Part shown: positions 1 through 11,342 of the stretch, piece by piece
Layout: each line of letters opens with the position of its first letter
Position numbering within the stretch: position 1 is the stretch's first letter
DNA from: Cornus controversa
Taxonomy: Eukaryota > Streptophyta > Magnoliopsida > Cornales > Cornaceae
Assembly (NCBI GenBank): GCA_026545225.1
Contig: CM048849.1
Coordinates: 34,990,836-35,054,835 of the forward strand
Direction: 5' to 3'
Length of the DNA: 64,000 bases
Notes under the pieces: model-generated
What the model was told of the DNA's origin: nothing
Databases searched by the model: none
What the model saw: only the letters and a program-made list of their open reading frames with translations
Translations under genes and position numbers: made by a program

Positions 1-597
1 GAGTATAGGACACAATAAAGTTCAATGCAGAGACATTATCAATGATGTAGGAACTTAGAGTTTTATTCTTAATGGAGCATTCGGTTCACACAACATCCTA
101 ATAATTTCTTCCATCCTTGGTATGTTCTCTTCAGGACCTTTATACAGAAAAATTATACCATATTCTGCCTTTGGAACTCCAATAACCTCATAAATTAATT
201 GGGTAGTCACCTTGATCTTAGTCCCAAAATATTTCACCGTCATCCATAGCTTTCTCTCACTATAAGCAAGCACATTGCCATAGAAGTAGCGAACCATGTC
301 AGGAATGCAATCATTGCCTAGGTTAGCTAGTGAACCCTAACCATTATTTCTGAAGTAGTGCACAAACTCCAAATGATAGCCTTGCCATATACTTTCTAAA
401 CTAAAGCTTATTTCGCATCTCATTGGCCTACAACCAATTACTCTTCTATAGTTGTCAAAGATTCCTTTCTCATCAAAATGATTCACATTGAAGATTATAT
501 TGCCTTCTGGTGTTAGAGAAACATCAGCCCTTTGCCTCCTAGAGCCAGCATCTAGTGCCACAATGAGAGGAATGCAAAATAGTAAAGTGAAGGCCAT
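1..597 (-). pseudogene. PF20167-like (putative plant transposon protein) ORF, decayed
   Basis: Minus-strand translation gives an open segment at 597-337 and another at 297-55, with a third aligned stretch running off the window. The first holds a CRPMRCE stretch and the second begins MVRYFYGN. Both align with the ORF at 26430-25712 of E2, which has CRAMRVE and then MVRYFYGNM. The pattern 'V-R-x-F-Y-N' followed by a 'I-x-x-I-x-G-V' segment is typical of the PF20167 domain found in plant transposon-associated proteins (family assignment from memory). Stops after residue 86 and after residue 80 of the open segments make this copy non-functional. The biochemical role of the family is unknown to me. 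Confidence 0.55.
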
Positions 598-1947
598 TGA
601 AGATTTTTCACAAATACTTAGAGTGTAAACTTTGAAAACACAAGCTTTAATAAAACTTTGTTAGTTCAATCTGCTAAAATAAACCCAAATGTTTCAAAGT
701 TCAATCCTTTCCACCAATTCAACTCAAAATCAACCACAAATACCAATCAATTTGATGAAATTTAAGTAGTACAAGGTACGTTAAAAGTTTTTGCAAAGTG
801 AGGGAAAATAGGAGAAAAGTGCACAAAAGGAGAAGGTGAGCACAAAATGAACACAATGCACACATGCATACTTTAAAAGCTCTAGCCGACCCTTACTGGA
901 TTGGTCCAGCTAGTTCCTTTGTCCGGTTCAACTAGGTGTGAAATTAGTCTGTTGACGAACTTTGACCAATTTCGCAAATTTTCAAAAAAATGCCTAAAAT
1001 TTCCCAAAAAATATGAAAAAATAGGAAAGTATTTTTGGGTTTTTATTTATGTGAAAATAATAAAAATAATAATTTTATAATCATTAAAACCAAATTTTCA
1101 CATAAAATAACAATGAGTTCTAAAATTTTCAAAAAAATTAAAAAAAATTCACAAATGCACAAATTTAAAAGTCATAAATTTGCTAACAAAATTTATTATT
1201 AAATTCATGATCATGGCACAAATCCATGTGTGTGTGTGCAATCCAACATTATCAAAAATTAATCAAATTCTTTTGATTCATCTTTTAAAACACATTGGAT
1301 GATAAGAAAATAAGATCACACATGATCAAATATTTTTCATTGAATTTAAATTTTTTATTTCTAAGACGGTGAATATCACTCTTATGGGTAGTCAACTATT
1401 TTCTCAAAACAACTTCTTTAAAAGATATCACATTGGAGATTTATGTCGTAGCAATTCTTCTCATCATTTTTTTCACGCTGAAAAAATAGAATATTTTCTT
1501 TACATTTTCATTGATCATTTAAGATTTCAATGCTACTCATACAATATACTCTAGTCAACATCACATTAGTTTTCAATCAATTCTCTCAAAGTTGGAGTAG
1601 TGCACAAATTATATCGATTCAAAAGATTCACCTCTAAAAAGAAATAAACACAGCACATTAGTTTCAATACTTAAATCAAAAACTCAAGTACTTCATTTAC
1701 TGATAAACTAAGTGTCTCTATCATGCATTTACAAATCAAAGTGAACTTAAACAGAAATATAGAGAATTCACATTATTTCATAGAAAAATATGATTTCCAC
1801 ATTCACATGATTATCATCTAAAAATTAAAAAAAACTAACCTAATCTAAAAGATATGGTCTAATGGAAAACAAATGATGAATATAAGCTCAGTTCATGACC
1901 ATGAAAGTCCTAATGACCTAGTTAGGGGTTTTGTACCCAAAGACATG
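598..1947 (-). other. Non-coding spacer of E1
   Basis: AT-rich stretch between the PF20167-like ORF and the LTR. I see no ORF of substance on either strand. It aligns by eye over several blocks with 26.8-28.05 kb in E2, so it belongs to the element and is not host DNA. Confidence 0.5.
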
Positions 1948-2461
1948 TGAGTTGCGCGGTGCGAAAGCGGCTACGAAAGTTAGATTTAAAACCTAGAGAG
2001 GGGTGATTAGGTTTACTTGCTTTTTGCTTAATCTTTCAGATTATCCAATTTTAAGTCTAATTAAAATTCTAAGCAATCCCACAAAGCAGGTAAATAAAAT
2101 AAAGTACAGTAAAGTAAAAAAATACACCAGATATATGTGAAAATTTCAGATTGAAAAAAACACAGGTGAGGCTTTGTAGTCCCAAAGAAGCAAATCTACT
2201 ATCTTCAAAGTAAAGTATAACAGACTCTGTCCTAGACTCACACTCACTCCAATTTAACAAGAAATTTGATGCGAACACCTCAGGCTTACTATTACGACTA
2301 CCTCGTTCAACTACTACAAATTCTCGGCTAACGTCAAATCCTTTCAAAAGGGTAACTGGATGAACATGAACATTCAGCAAGTATTTTGTCTCCTTCGTAG
2401 CTCAATCTTCTTCTCCTTCCTCACCAATGAATAGTTGAAGAAGAAATCAATCTAGTAGCTT

Positions 2462-2521
2462 GATCATGAAGAAATCTTCAATGCAGTCTTCGATCATGAA
2501 GAAATCTTCAATGCAGTCTTC
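2462..2521 (+). repeat. Two exact tandem copies of a 30-bp unit
   Basis: The unit at 2462-2491 is repeated without change at 2492-2521 inside the E1 LTR. The perfect match implies recent slippage or duplication after insertion; the other LTR copies have only one unit. Confidence 0.9.
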
Positions 2522-2641
2522 GAACAGTTGATCACGCAAATAGAGACACCCTAAATCACTCAATAAATAAGTATGTGCTCTCAAAAATATAAAAAGATAA
2601 TTTGAGGGAAAAATCCTTTTCTAGAAAAATATCTCAATAAT

Positions 2642-2791
2642 TTCTCCCTCTAAAAATTCTCAGTTTGATGTATATTAAAAGTTCTGTGAAAACTCAATGA
2701 GAGAAATCTCAATTCATTCTCCCTCTAGAAATTCTCAGTTTGATGTATATTGAAAACTCTGTGAAAACTCAATGAGAGAGAAATCATGTGA
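2642..2791 (+). repeat. Tandem duplication, 75-bp unit, in the E1 LTR
   Basis: Two imperfect copies start at 2642 and 2717, both beginning TTCTCCCTCT and both holding CTCAGTTTGATGTATATT. A few substitutions separate them. Confidence 0.85.
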
Positions 2792-2885
2792 GATTTTATA
2801 GAGATTAAAAACCCTAATTTTTCTTGAAAAACAAGTTGAAAATCAATATGAAACAAGTTCACATGTTTTAGGAAAGTTCTGGGTT

Positions 2886-3211
2886 GAAGAACCTAGAGGG
2901 GGAGGGGGTGAATAGGTTCTACGATATTTCTTCTAAAAACTATAAGTATGGTTACCTAAATCAATCACACAATTTCACATAAGTATTTATAGAGGTAAAA
3001 TCTCAATGTGGGGAAACATCCTCTTTGGCTATCAAGACAGAACTGAGCTCCACTATGTATGAAAAGGTAGTACGATAATTCTTCAATCACTCTCTCACTC
3101 ACCCAACTCACCACATAGTCACTCCAAATCTCATCCTAGTTCACAACCTCCCGAAGCCTGAACCACTCACACTGATTCTAACAATAGTTTTCTACTCTCA
3201 CCCAGCCCAAG
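2886..3211 (-). repeat. Fragment of a related copia LTR
   Basis: Begins at the word CCTAGAGGGGGAGGGGGTGA, the same region that follows the first 40 bases of the E1/E2 LTRs (CCTAGAGGGGGGTGAATAGG at 30211). After that it diverges, so it is a different subfamily or an old copy. It ends where the Tekay LTR starts at 3212. Confidence 0.45.
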
Positions 3212-6023
3212 TGTCATGCCCCAATTCCCGACTCCCAGAAATCGGAGGTGATCAATGTCACTGAGCCACTCTTCGAATCACAATAATTCTTGATATCATA
3301 TTTTGATGTCAAAACTTTATGTCAACACTCTCTCTAAGGTACCATGCTCTGGTACCATGCTGTCACACCCCATTTTCTGACTCTCAAAAATCGAAAGTGA
3401 TTAAGTCATAAACCTACCTCAATATCGTAAATTTTTATTTTATGACGTAGACCTTATTACGTATGCACAATTCTGCAATACTCACCTCAATGAGCCCACA
3501 CATGGCCACACACACACATAACCAAACTCATTCTTATTTGCAAATTAGCTATGGGCTGTATTTAGAATCAGCTTCTTTCAGTAGACTGAAACTGTTTTTT
3601 CAGTTGACTGAAGAAGTTTTCTAGAAACACTTATTTCATTCTACCATTTTTAGTAGCCTCAAAGTGAACTTTCAGCAAGCTCAAAATGAACTTTCAGCGT
3701 GCTCAAAATGACCTAAAATTCCACACTTGGTTCACTTTGTGTACCATTTTCATTCTAACATTTTCAAATCCATCTATAAACATCCATGAATCATTCAACA
3801 TATTTGAAAGTTCACATATCATGCCTTCAACAAGATTCTCATGATTTTCCAAGTCTCGACTTAAGAAAAATTTCATACATTTCATAAATGCATACCAAAC
3901 ATACGTTTAGACAACCTTTTCTCAAATCCGCAAAACTTCAATTCAAATGAACAATACCCAACTTTACATGTATTCCTATAAACATGTTTAGTCCCGAAAA
4001 TACATATATCCTTGCATATAATCTCAGTATCCATAAATCAACTCCATTTCGTACATATATATTCAAGGTCCAAATGAAAATACAAGTTACATATATAGTG
4101 AATGTAACCATAATCTCAAATCATTTTCATCTCCCATCCATCATCATCATTAGATACACCAATAATCCATCGATACTTTTCACATAAAAAATTCTTACAA
4201 TCTCATAGTCATAGTTTGAATTACATGTATATGATAAAAGCATTAAGAATTCATAAATTACTACAAAAATAAGTTCCATTATTCCACATGCCGGCATGGA
4301 TAGCCAACTACATAGTCCATACATAAAATACTAAACTATTCCAAAAATATTCAAAAGTGCTCTAATGAGCTCCATTTGACTCATCAAGTCCCTTCCATCC
4401 TTGGTGCCTTACCTATAAAATATTTGGGGGAATGGGGTGAGCATGCAACTATGCCTAGTAGGAACATCTCAACCCACATAAGCATTGACCTGACACCGAC
4501 CTACATGCCACTATACTACATGGTGTACACAATGCTCTCATGCCAACATAATACAAATGTAAGACAAGGATGAATGCATTTACTCATATATCATGCCTAA
4601 TGGTTTGAACACATAAGCAACAAAGATTTTTACACCTTTCTTGGTCATAGTCCGATACATAATGTAGATGGCCATATAGAGACCTTATCCTCATGAGTTG
4701 GGTAACTTCGATAATCACTATCCTTGGCAATATATTGGTCTTGCCTTTCACACTTCCATATAACTGGTTAACGTTCCGTCGATCACGATCAAACTACTCA
4801 TGATTGGTCCCAGTCCGAAGGTTATGTGGTAATATGATTGGACATCTCCGAATATCAGACTTTGTAACTTTTCTCTTCTTTTGGACAACACTCCAAGTAC
4901 ACGTAGTGCTCATTGGACTTATATATCACAAACATTTATTTTCATGCTTTCCAATGCATAAACTTGCTATATAATTTCTAGCATGCATTTCATCATTCTA
5001 TATCACATATAATCACATATATGTCGCAAAACATGCACAATATATATTCTTATGCACAAATCTCACAACCTAGTATGTATATGGTTCATGCTTGTCTAAT
5101 ACACATACTTGCTCTATAATTTAGCATACATTCAACTCTCATATACCTTTAAAATCAACATATAAGCACATATATGTATGCAACTATGCACAATTTTCAT
5201 GTATGCATAAAAATCACTACATGGCTAGGCATGCTCTCACCTTATATATAACACATATATACACACCATACATCACATATATCATGATGCACATCTTTTA
5301 AACATGTAAGAACCATTACAGAAGAAGGAATCAAGAAACCACAACTCCTCCCATCACTCTCTTATTTGCAACCATAACCTACACCTCACCACTTCACCTA
5401 AAACCATAGAATCGATAACTAGAGGAGAAGAAACACCCTTACGTTGTCCAAGATTTCCACTGAGATGAACTCGAGTTTGTTCGATTCAAACCGAAGCCCT
5501 TGTCACCCTCTGCAAGTTGTCCTCCTACTGTAACTCCCGAATTATGCCCAAAGGCATCTTAAATGTAGGGAGAATGAAGAAGGAAGAAGAAGAGAGGTCA
5601 AAGATATATGAAAATATCTCTGAAATTCTGATATTTAAAGTCCCTAAGGTATGAAATGACTAAAATGCCCCCAGGTCACTTAAAGTATCCTCCCGAGCTC
5701 CGTTTTCGATTCTTAAAGCTTCTACGGTCTCGAAATCACTTCCTTAACTCATGAAAAATTTTATTAAGTCCAAATTAAAATATAATTATTATTCAAAAAA
5801 ATTTCAAATTCTTAGGCCCACCCGGGCTACGTCCTAGGACCCTGTTGACCCAAAAGTCAAACTTCTCCAAACCTTCCAAAATTTTCAAAAACCTTTAATC
5901 AACCTTCCAAACATGTTTCTCATGCTCGAAACATCCATAACATAATTTGAAATGCATTTATAGTGAAAACAATGAAAAATTAAAAAATCAGAAAATCGGT
6001 CAAATTTGGTCATGGTCTTTACA
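3212..6023 (-). repeat. G1 3' LTR, Tekay-type Ty3/gypsy (2812 bp)
   Basis: Plus-strand ends are TGTCATGCCCCAATTCCC at 3212 and GGTCTTTACA at 6023. On the minus strand this reads TGTAAAGACC...GGGGCATGACA, a canonical TG...CA LTR. The region 5640-5900 has the same word order as the U3 of LTRs A, B and the solo LTR (a 'fully spelled' tract with AGTCAAACTTCTCC, then AACATGTTT, then the start). A second LTR end, TGTCACACCCC followed on the minus strand by TGGTACCAGAGC, lies inside at 3361. A polypurine tract adjoins at 6024, so this is a 3' LTR. Confidence 0.8.
3361..3371 (-). other. Embedded second LTR end plus PBS-like site in G1
   Basis: Plus-strand TGTCACACCCC at 3361 mirrors the true end at 3212. 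Just beyond it, the minus strand reads TGGTACCAGAGC (3346-3357), close to the initiator-Met PBS TGGTATCAGAGC. It is 149 bp inside the LTR. Confidence 0.7.
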
Positions 6024-6040
6024 ACCTCCCCACCTTCAAG
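6024..6040 (-). other. Polypurine tract of G1
   Basis: The minus strand reads TTGAAGGTGGGGAGGT directly before the LTR start TGTAAAGACC. Upstream, the minus strand reads as a short tail N-F-E-N-E-I-P-L-R, matching the C-terminal FGDEI tails before the LTRs of A and B. This supports an intact pol 3' end joined to the LTR. Confidence 0.7.
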
Positions 6041-8130
6041 GAATTTCATTCTCAAAATTAGAGACACACTCTAAATTTTCAAGCGTCGTCACAACACCTT
6101 TAGTGACCTCTCTTAACTCTCTTTTACCACTGGTAAAACTATCAATTTGCCGGTCTCCAAGACTCGACTTTCACTCCTTAACTAATGAGATTTTTAGTTA
6201 CCGTCATACACGACTTCACTCTGAGTTCAAGAAACATCTCAACTACTAGCACCCTCACATATATCTAGATATCACCAAAATTGTGGTGTAATCATCATAC
6301 CATGAACCCTCACGTCAACTATCACCTCCTAAACCAAGTTCAAGAAGGATCAAAACTCTAACCAACCCACTTTTTAAATAGTAAAATTAAGTACGATTAC
6401 AAATCTCTATCCAACAACTCATCCTCTTTGAGCCACCATTCTTAAAAAAATTTCGCAAGACACTACCATTTGCACAAGTCCAAATTCACGTTTCTCATAC
6501 ATGGCCTAAAGCTAATGCCTTCTAAGAATTTATAGCATAATCCTTAACTAGTTCGACCACGTTCCTCTATGGTGATGTCTCAAGACACATGAAACTCTCA
6601 CCCACCCATATATCACAACTAATCCTTGGATCCTATCAATTCCACCAACACCACAAGGTATGATCTAATAGAAATCTTACTGCTTATTTGTCACATCCTT
6701 TCCTCGGTTAGCAACTAACCAAGAATAAAACTAACAGTATTTCCAGAGTCACTCTCTCATGACGTCAAACCTAGTCATGTTCCAAAATTGAGTCAAATTC
6801 TATATGACAATCAAAACTTTGATTTCTCTGAGTCATATTACTGATAACAGTACATCACTAGACAAAACTGTGTCCAGAGATGAAAATCCCACCTCAACGA
6901 GTACTCTATCAGGTGTGTCAATAGAGAAAACTTCATCCAAATAACAATTAGCAAATCTAAGGGTTGTGTCAACAGACAAAACTATGTTTGCAATGACGAC
7001 AACCAGTAACAACGGATGGGTCAATAGATAAAATTGTGTCCTGAGATGACACTAATCCTCCAATTAGTGTGCTAATAGACAAAACCATGTCTAAGTGACA
7101 AAATTTTAACAATGGATGGGTCAATGGACAAAATTATGTCTTGAGCTGACACAAATTCCCCAACTGATGTGTTCCTGTGTCCAAGTGACAACATCATTCT
7201 CACTGGCATGTCAATAGACAAAACTGTCTCTGAAAAAAACACATGTTACTCCAATGGATGTGTCTATAGACAAAACTTTGCCTATACTGACAACAACTAA
7301 TGTAATAGATACGTCAATAGACAAAACTATGCCTCAAAGACATTCTTCCTCAACACAAATTCCAAAATTTATTACTTTTTTAGAACCTCAAACAGTCTCC
7401 TCAAGTACTCTAACAAGTACTACAACACTACCTCAAAAGTGACTTAAAATGAACCTACTCTTATGATCACAAACCTTTTGATAAGCATTTTCTTGCTCAC
7501 CTCTAACCGTATATCCTGGTAGTTCATTATACAGACCTTTCTAAGTCATATCCATCTATAAGTAAAAATCTTTAATACTCAAAACCATCCAAACCTCATT
7601 TCCTTACTTGACAATACTCAATGAGCCAATTTCATAACTATCTGAACCTAACACATTGTAAGAGAAGCACTAATCAAAGTTCTGGTCGTGCCATTTTCCC
7701 TTGTTAGCCCAACCCTGACAATATGCCATACTTGTCCTTTCAACTTTGGTCCTATCAAACCTGTAACCATAATCAATTCTCAGTTCTCCATGGAGGAAGA
7801 CACTCCATGTAACCTTTCTCAAGGTCTTAACCCTCCACAATTGGAGTCTATTATACTTGCGTACCTTAACCATAGTAACACTACTCATGCTCAAACCTTT
7901 GGCCTGAATTACCAGATCCCCAATACTAGAATCTCTAGGCGATAATAACACATCCACATACATAACGTGACATCTAACGTAAACACTTATATGCCTTGCA
8001 TAGCCACATAAGTTATGCTAATAACCTAGCATATTACATACTGATACAGTATACACCAAAGTTTTCAAAAACCAATCCAAACTGGACATTATTCTCACCA
8101 ATAATATCCATTTTATCTTCTCATACACAC
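6041..8130 (-). mobile_element. G1 internal region without recognisable gag or pol
   Basis: By orientation this is the internal region of G1. Apart from the last dozen codons of a pol-like tail at about 6041-6070, I find no RT, RNase H, integrase or protease motifs on the minus strand. A 97-codon open segment lies at 7963-7670 (minus) but I do not recognise it. The 51-bp repeat array occupies 6855-7345. The region could be a LARD-type non-coding interior, or several unrelated old insertions. The 5' LTR was not found. Confidence 0.4.
6855..7345 (+). repeat. Degenerate 51-bp-period tandem array (about 10 units)
   Basis: The core word TCAATAGACAAAACTRTGTC recurs with cores beginning near 6860, 6923, 6974, 7026, 7077, 7126, 7216, 7268 and 7319, plus a partial unit near 7175. 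Most intervals are 49-52 bp. A period of 51 equals 17 codons. The plus strand repeatedly reads S-I-D-K-T, although stops interrupt the frame in several units. It is either a decayed repeat-protein segment or a minisatellite. Confidence 0.75.
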
Positions 8131-8358
8131 TAGGTGTCACACTCTCAACACCTAACTCACAACACTATAGTCTAGCACAATCGGTGCATCTCAACTGCTC
8201 TAAAGTAGTATAACCATGTAATGATCTAGCTAATGTGAGTGGACAACTCTGAGATAGTCACAAATTGTATAGACAATTCTGAATGATTATACAACCTCAG
8301 CAATATGTTGGTTTTGCCAAATGTGAGCGGGCAACTCTAAATTCTCACAAGATTAAAA
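8131..8358. other. Unassigned stretch
   Basis: No ORF. At 8131 the words TGTCACACTCTCAACACC loosely recall a Tekay LTR end, so a remnant of the G1 5' LTR is possible but weakly supported. Confidence 0.2.
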
Positions 8359-9100
8359 GTTCCCAATGATGAAGAGGAATGGACCGATGGTGATAAAAAG
8401 CTCATTCAAATCAATGCTAAAGCAATCACTAATTTATATTGTGACTTAAGCAAATCCGAGTTCAATCAAATTTTGGCTTGTAAAACGGCCAAAGAAATTT
8501 GGGACAAATTTGAAGTGACATATGAAAGCACTAAACAAGTTAGAGCTACCAAAATTAGTATGTAAATTCATGAATATGGTCTTTTTAACATGCTTCCAAA
8601 TGAATCTATTAATGAGATGTTTACTCGATTTACAAATATTGTTGATAGATTGTCTCATCTTGATAGGAATTATTCTAACTCCAACAATGTTAGAAATTAA
8701 AGTACTTTGGTGTCTTCTTACAAGTTGGGTGCAAAGGCAACGATTATTCAAGAAGTTAAGGATCTTGACACTTTGAGTCTTGAAGACCTTATGGGATCGC
8801 TTATGACTCATGAAATTCAAGTTAATAGTCATCAAGAAAAATATGATCCAAAGAAGACGTTAACTTTAAAATCATCTCTCCAAGAATCAAAAGAGATTGA
8901 TAAAAATGGGACTAGTGATGATGAGAATGGCATGAAATTCATTGTTCACAAATTCAAGAAGTTCTTAAGAAGGGAGCCTTTTCCCCAAGAGAATGCCCTT
9001 CAAGAAAGATGAGCCAAAAGATGATTCAAGCAAGAAGGATCCTCCTACTTGCTACGATTGTGAAAAATTGGGACACTTTCTAAAGCACACCCAAGCGATA
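8359..9100 (+). pseudogene. Ty1/copia gag fragment (UBN2-type), plus strand
   Basis: Plus-strand translation from about 8362 has the copia gag signature: a 'LIQINAKAI' stretch, then TAKEIWDKFEVTYE, then PNESINEMFTRFTNIVDRL, and after a frameshift near 8698 a segment ending LEDLMGSLMTHEIQV. These follow the order of the UBN2/retrotran_gag_2 domain. Around 9046-9090 a zinc knuckle CYDCEKLGHFLKHT is recognisable, but the last cysteine of CX2CX4HX4C is threonine. An internal stop (near 8563) and the shift at 8698 disable it. No LTR or pol is attached; the fragment ends against an oppositely oriented gag fragment. It is a different copia lineage from E1-E3. Confidence 0.75.
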
Positions 9101-9179
9101 TGGGATTGAGCACCCTATACCCTATCAGTATGGTAGCTCAGCCCAGTGTCTGTCTTTGCACCAGCCCACTCACACCCGT

Positions 9180-9791
9180 CCACAAGGGTTACTATAAAGT
9201 GTGGTTACTATAGCATTATAAGCAGTATCAAGACCACTAAGAATGATCTGTTGAAGATCATAGACATTGATTGGATGTCCAGAGGCAGCAAGATTGTTAG
9301 CCAATTGTTTGCCACGAAGAAAAATTGGTGCATAGATTTAGAGTCTTTGCCCAGAGTTTGAAACTTGCAGCGAAGATATATAATCTGTGCTCATGATTTA
9401 GAGGTGTAATGCTTCTCAAGAGCCTCCCAAACGACACAAAAGCTAGTCAGTCCGACAACTTGAGCAAGAAAAGTTTTAAAGAGAGAGGATAACAACCATT
9501 CAAGTAACACCTAATCTTGCTTCTGCCATTGTAAATATGCTGGATTAATGGTGGAATTAGTGGAGGAGAGAGTACGAGGGGGACATGGCAAGGTCCCATC
9601 AATGTATCCTCAAGATCATAGGCTTTCAATAAAGGATTAAACTGTGTAAGCCATAACAAATAGTTGTTGGTATCCAATTTCACCGATTTGAGATGACGAA
9701 TGTGAGTGGTTTGGAGAGTGGTGGAAGCTATTGGGGTTGATGTGGACAATGCAGAACTTGAAGGAGTCGTTGTCATTATGTGAGATGCCAC
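9180..9791 (-). pseudogene. Ty1/copia gag N-terminal fragment, minus strand
   Basis: Start codon at 9791 on the minus strand, 10 bases downstream of the PBS. The protein begins with a Ser/Thr-rich leader and then the copia gag N-terminal pattern SVKLDTNNYLLWLTQFNPLL (Copia_N/UBN2 style). After a frameshift near 9540 the rest can still be followed to about 9190: a VVGLT...VWEALEKHY segment and a LRCKFQTLGKDSKS segment, in the order normal for this domain. No pol follows, because the sequence meets the opposite gag fragment near 9100-9180. It is inactive. Confidence 0.7.
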
Positions 9792-9801
9792 TTAGATCGA
9801 T

Positions 9802-9814
9802 GGCTCTGATACCA
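9802..9814 (-). other. Primer binding site (initiator-Met tRNA)
   Basis: The minus strand reads TGGTATCAGAGCC, the standard plant copia PBS, between the LTR (9815 onward) and the gag start at 9791. Confidence 0.85.
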
Positions 9815-10026
9815 TATAAAAGATAAGTTTTGGTGAAATCACTCTTAACCACCTGTAGCGTGAGTGATCATGTATTTATAAGTGTAATGATTTAGTTATA
9901 GAAAGGTTTGAATAACCAAATATTATAACACTTGTAACAATAGTTTGATTTGAATAAGTTGATATAACAGCTTGATCTTCTCAATCACTTGTAACCATAG
10001 TTTGATTTAAATTAGTTGATATAACA
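9815..10026 (-). repeat. Short copia 5' LTR of the 9.2-9.8 kb fragment
   Basis: It lies directly upstream of the PBS. On the minus strand it would start TGTTATATCAACT at 10026 or at the similar word at 9969, since a roughly 57-bp unit (AGTTTGATTT...GATATAACA) is duplicated here. The exact outer end is therefore uncertain. Confidence 0.55.
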
Positions 10027-10040
10027 GATTTATCACACTA

Positions 10041-10318
10041 AAGTATTATTTTTTCTTTCTTTCATTTTTTTCACCTAGTGTTTCCTATCTAATCTGGTAA
10101 CCTTTCAATTATTGGGTCGGGTTGTCTTAGTTGGGCTTTTGCCTGGCTTTTGTTTTAGGCCTGTTTCTTTGGCTTGATTCCATCTCTTGTACAGTGTACT
10201 AATTTATTTATTTTTTTAGTGTTACTTTGTTTATCACTATAAAGCCGTCAATGTTTTATTTTCTTTCATTTCTTTTCTTCACTTAAAGTGTTTCCTGTCT
10301 AATCTGGTAACCTTTCAA
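10041..10318 (+). repeat. Direct repeats of about 60 bp flanking a 140-bp segment
   Basis: The words GTGTTTCCTRTCTAATCTGG and GTAACCTTTCAAT occur at about 10079-10112 and again at 10287-10319, each preceded by a pyrimidine run. The enclosed segment includes TCTTGTACAGTGTAC, as seen at LINE-type 3' ends, but no poly(A) is attached. An insertion with long target duplication or a plain local duplication would both fit. Confidence 0.6.
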
Positions 10319-10319
10319 T

Positions 10320-10757
10320 CCATAACTTGTGCCTCTAGAAGGATAAGTTTCTCATTTGAGTTGGAATTTGAACGTGACTATTTTTGGAGGCTATCTCAAA
10401 CATCAGTGAATTACAGAGAAGTGACAACCTAAATACCATTTTGTGTAATACAATACAAATAAATATTATCGAGCCAAATGAATATTATTGAGCCACACCA
10501 TGCACGTTTTCCAAATTTTCCATGCATGTCCTTCACATTTTCTTTTTTTTCATGCTTTTCTTAATACAAAAATCAAAGATTCAAACATCAACCATGATGT
10601 TACTGTCCCAGCCCAAAGTAAACGGCTTACTCATTTTCTTCATTCTTTCTTTCAATTTAATGGTCAACCTCCACAATTTTTTTCTTCTATTATATATTAT
10701 ATGTTAAACACCATTGTGTTATGTTATCTTACACACATGATTTAAATTCAAGTGAAA
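10320..10757. other. Intergenic DNA, no gene seen
   Basis: AT-rich. Short open frames at 10488-10745 lack coding character. I see nothing else. Confidence 0.5.
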
Positions 10758-11342
10758 AGTACTATCAAGTTTTACTTTTTTCATCAAAAGACAAATAAGT
10801 CTTACAAATTTTTTTTTATGACTAATAAGTCCTAGTTTTGATTTTTTTTTTCCCATTTAATTTCTAAATCACTAAAACTTTCATTTATACCCTTGCTAAA
10901 TTAGATTAAAAATTTAGGCTCAAACTTTCATTTGTACCTTCCCAAATTAAGATATAAAATTCAAATAAAATGAAAAGATAACATGTTATTATTTTTAAAA
11001 AAAAAATTATATTTTTTATGTATTAAAGTTGTCGTAAATTCTACACAAGATTTTTTAATTATATTTAAATAAAATTAATTGTTATTGAAACTCATAATGC
11101 AATATTCATTAACCAACAAAAACTTAAAGAATTTTAAAATAAATTATATTATATATCAATTTTTCAATTTATAATTACAAAATTTTACTTCTTTTTACTA
11201 AGGGTATAAAGAAAAGATTTTGTAATTTAGAAATTAAATGAAAAATGTTTTCAAAAGTAGAACTTATTGGTAGTAAAAAAAAATATTTGCAGGACTGTCT
11301 TTTGAGCGATGAGAAAAATAGGACTTAGTTATAATAATTTTC
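10758..11342. mobile_element. MITE/foldback element with long inverted repeats (about 585 bp)
   Basis: The left arm (10758-10915) and the reverse complement of the right arm (11185-11342) share, in order, TCATCAAAAGAC/TCATCGCTCAAAAGAC, a T-run, AATAAGTCCTA/AATAAGTTCTA, CATTTAATTTCTAAAT and TTTATACCCTTGCTAAA/TTTATACCCTTAGTAAA. The interior is AT-rich and non-coding. No clear target duplication was found, so the family (Mutator-like is the best guess from the arm length) is uncertain. Confidence 0.7.

Larger units (their letters stand above)
1..1947 (-). mobile_element. E1: internal region of a truncated non-autonomous copia derivative
   Basis: This stretch is the minus-strand internal region of an LTR element whose 5' LTR begins at 1948. 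It is colinear with 25.7-28.05 kb of element E2: the stretch at 1200-1470 (around the words GATCATGGCACAA and CATTGGAGATTTATG) recurs at 27220-27500, and the PF20167-like ORF lies at the same relative place. E1 lacks the gag present in E2, because the sequence equivalent to 28.04 kb is joined straight to the LTR at 1947/1948. No PBS is visible at that junction, which suggests an internal deletion that removed PBS and gag. The element runs off the left edge, so its 3' LTR is not seen. Confidence 0.65.
1948..2885 (-). repeat. E1 5' LTR, truncated at its outer end
   Basis: Starts on the plus strand with TGAGTTGCGCGGTGCG, near-identical to the LTR starts at 30169 (E2) and 41280 (E3). The conserved block around AACAGACTCTGTCC and the later TGTGCTCTCAAA block recur in all three. 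The expected other terminus (plus-strand ...ATCTCACA) is missing: similarity stops near 2885, where a fragment of another LTR begins. Two internal tandem duplications are listed separately. Confidence 0.75.

Noticed and set aside
6689-6730. Another Tekay LTR end (TGTCACATCC)
   Set aside because: No PBS beside it and no LTR body that aligns with the others; too short to support.
7688-7945. Plus-strand 85-codon ORF overlapping a minus-strand 97-codon ORF
   Set aside because: Neither has a recognisable domain; one may be a shadow of the other. The region is treated as element interior.
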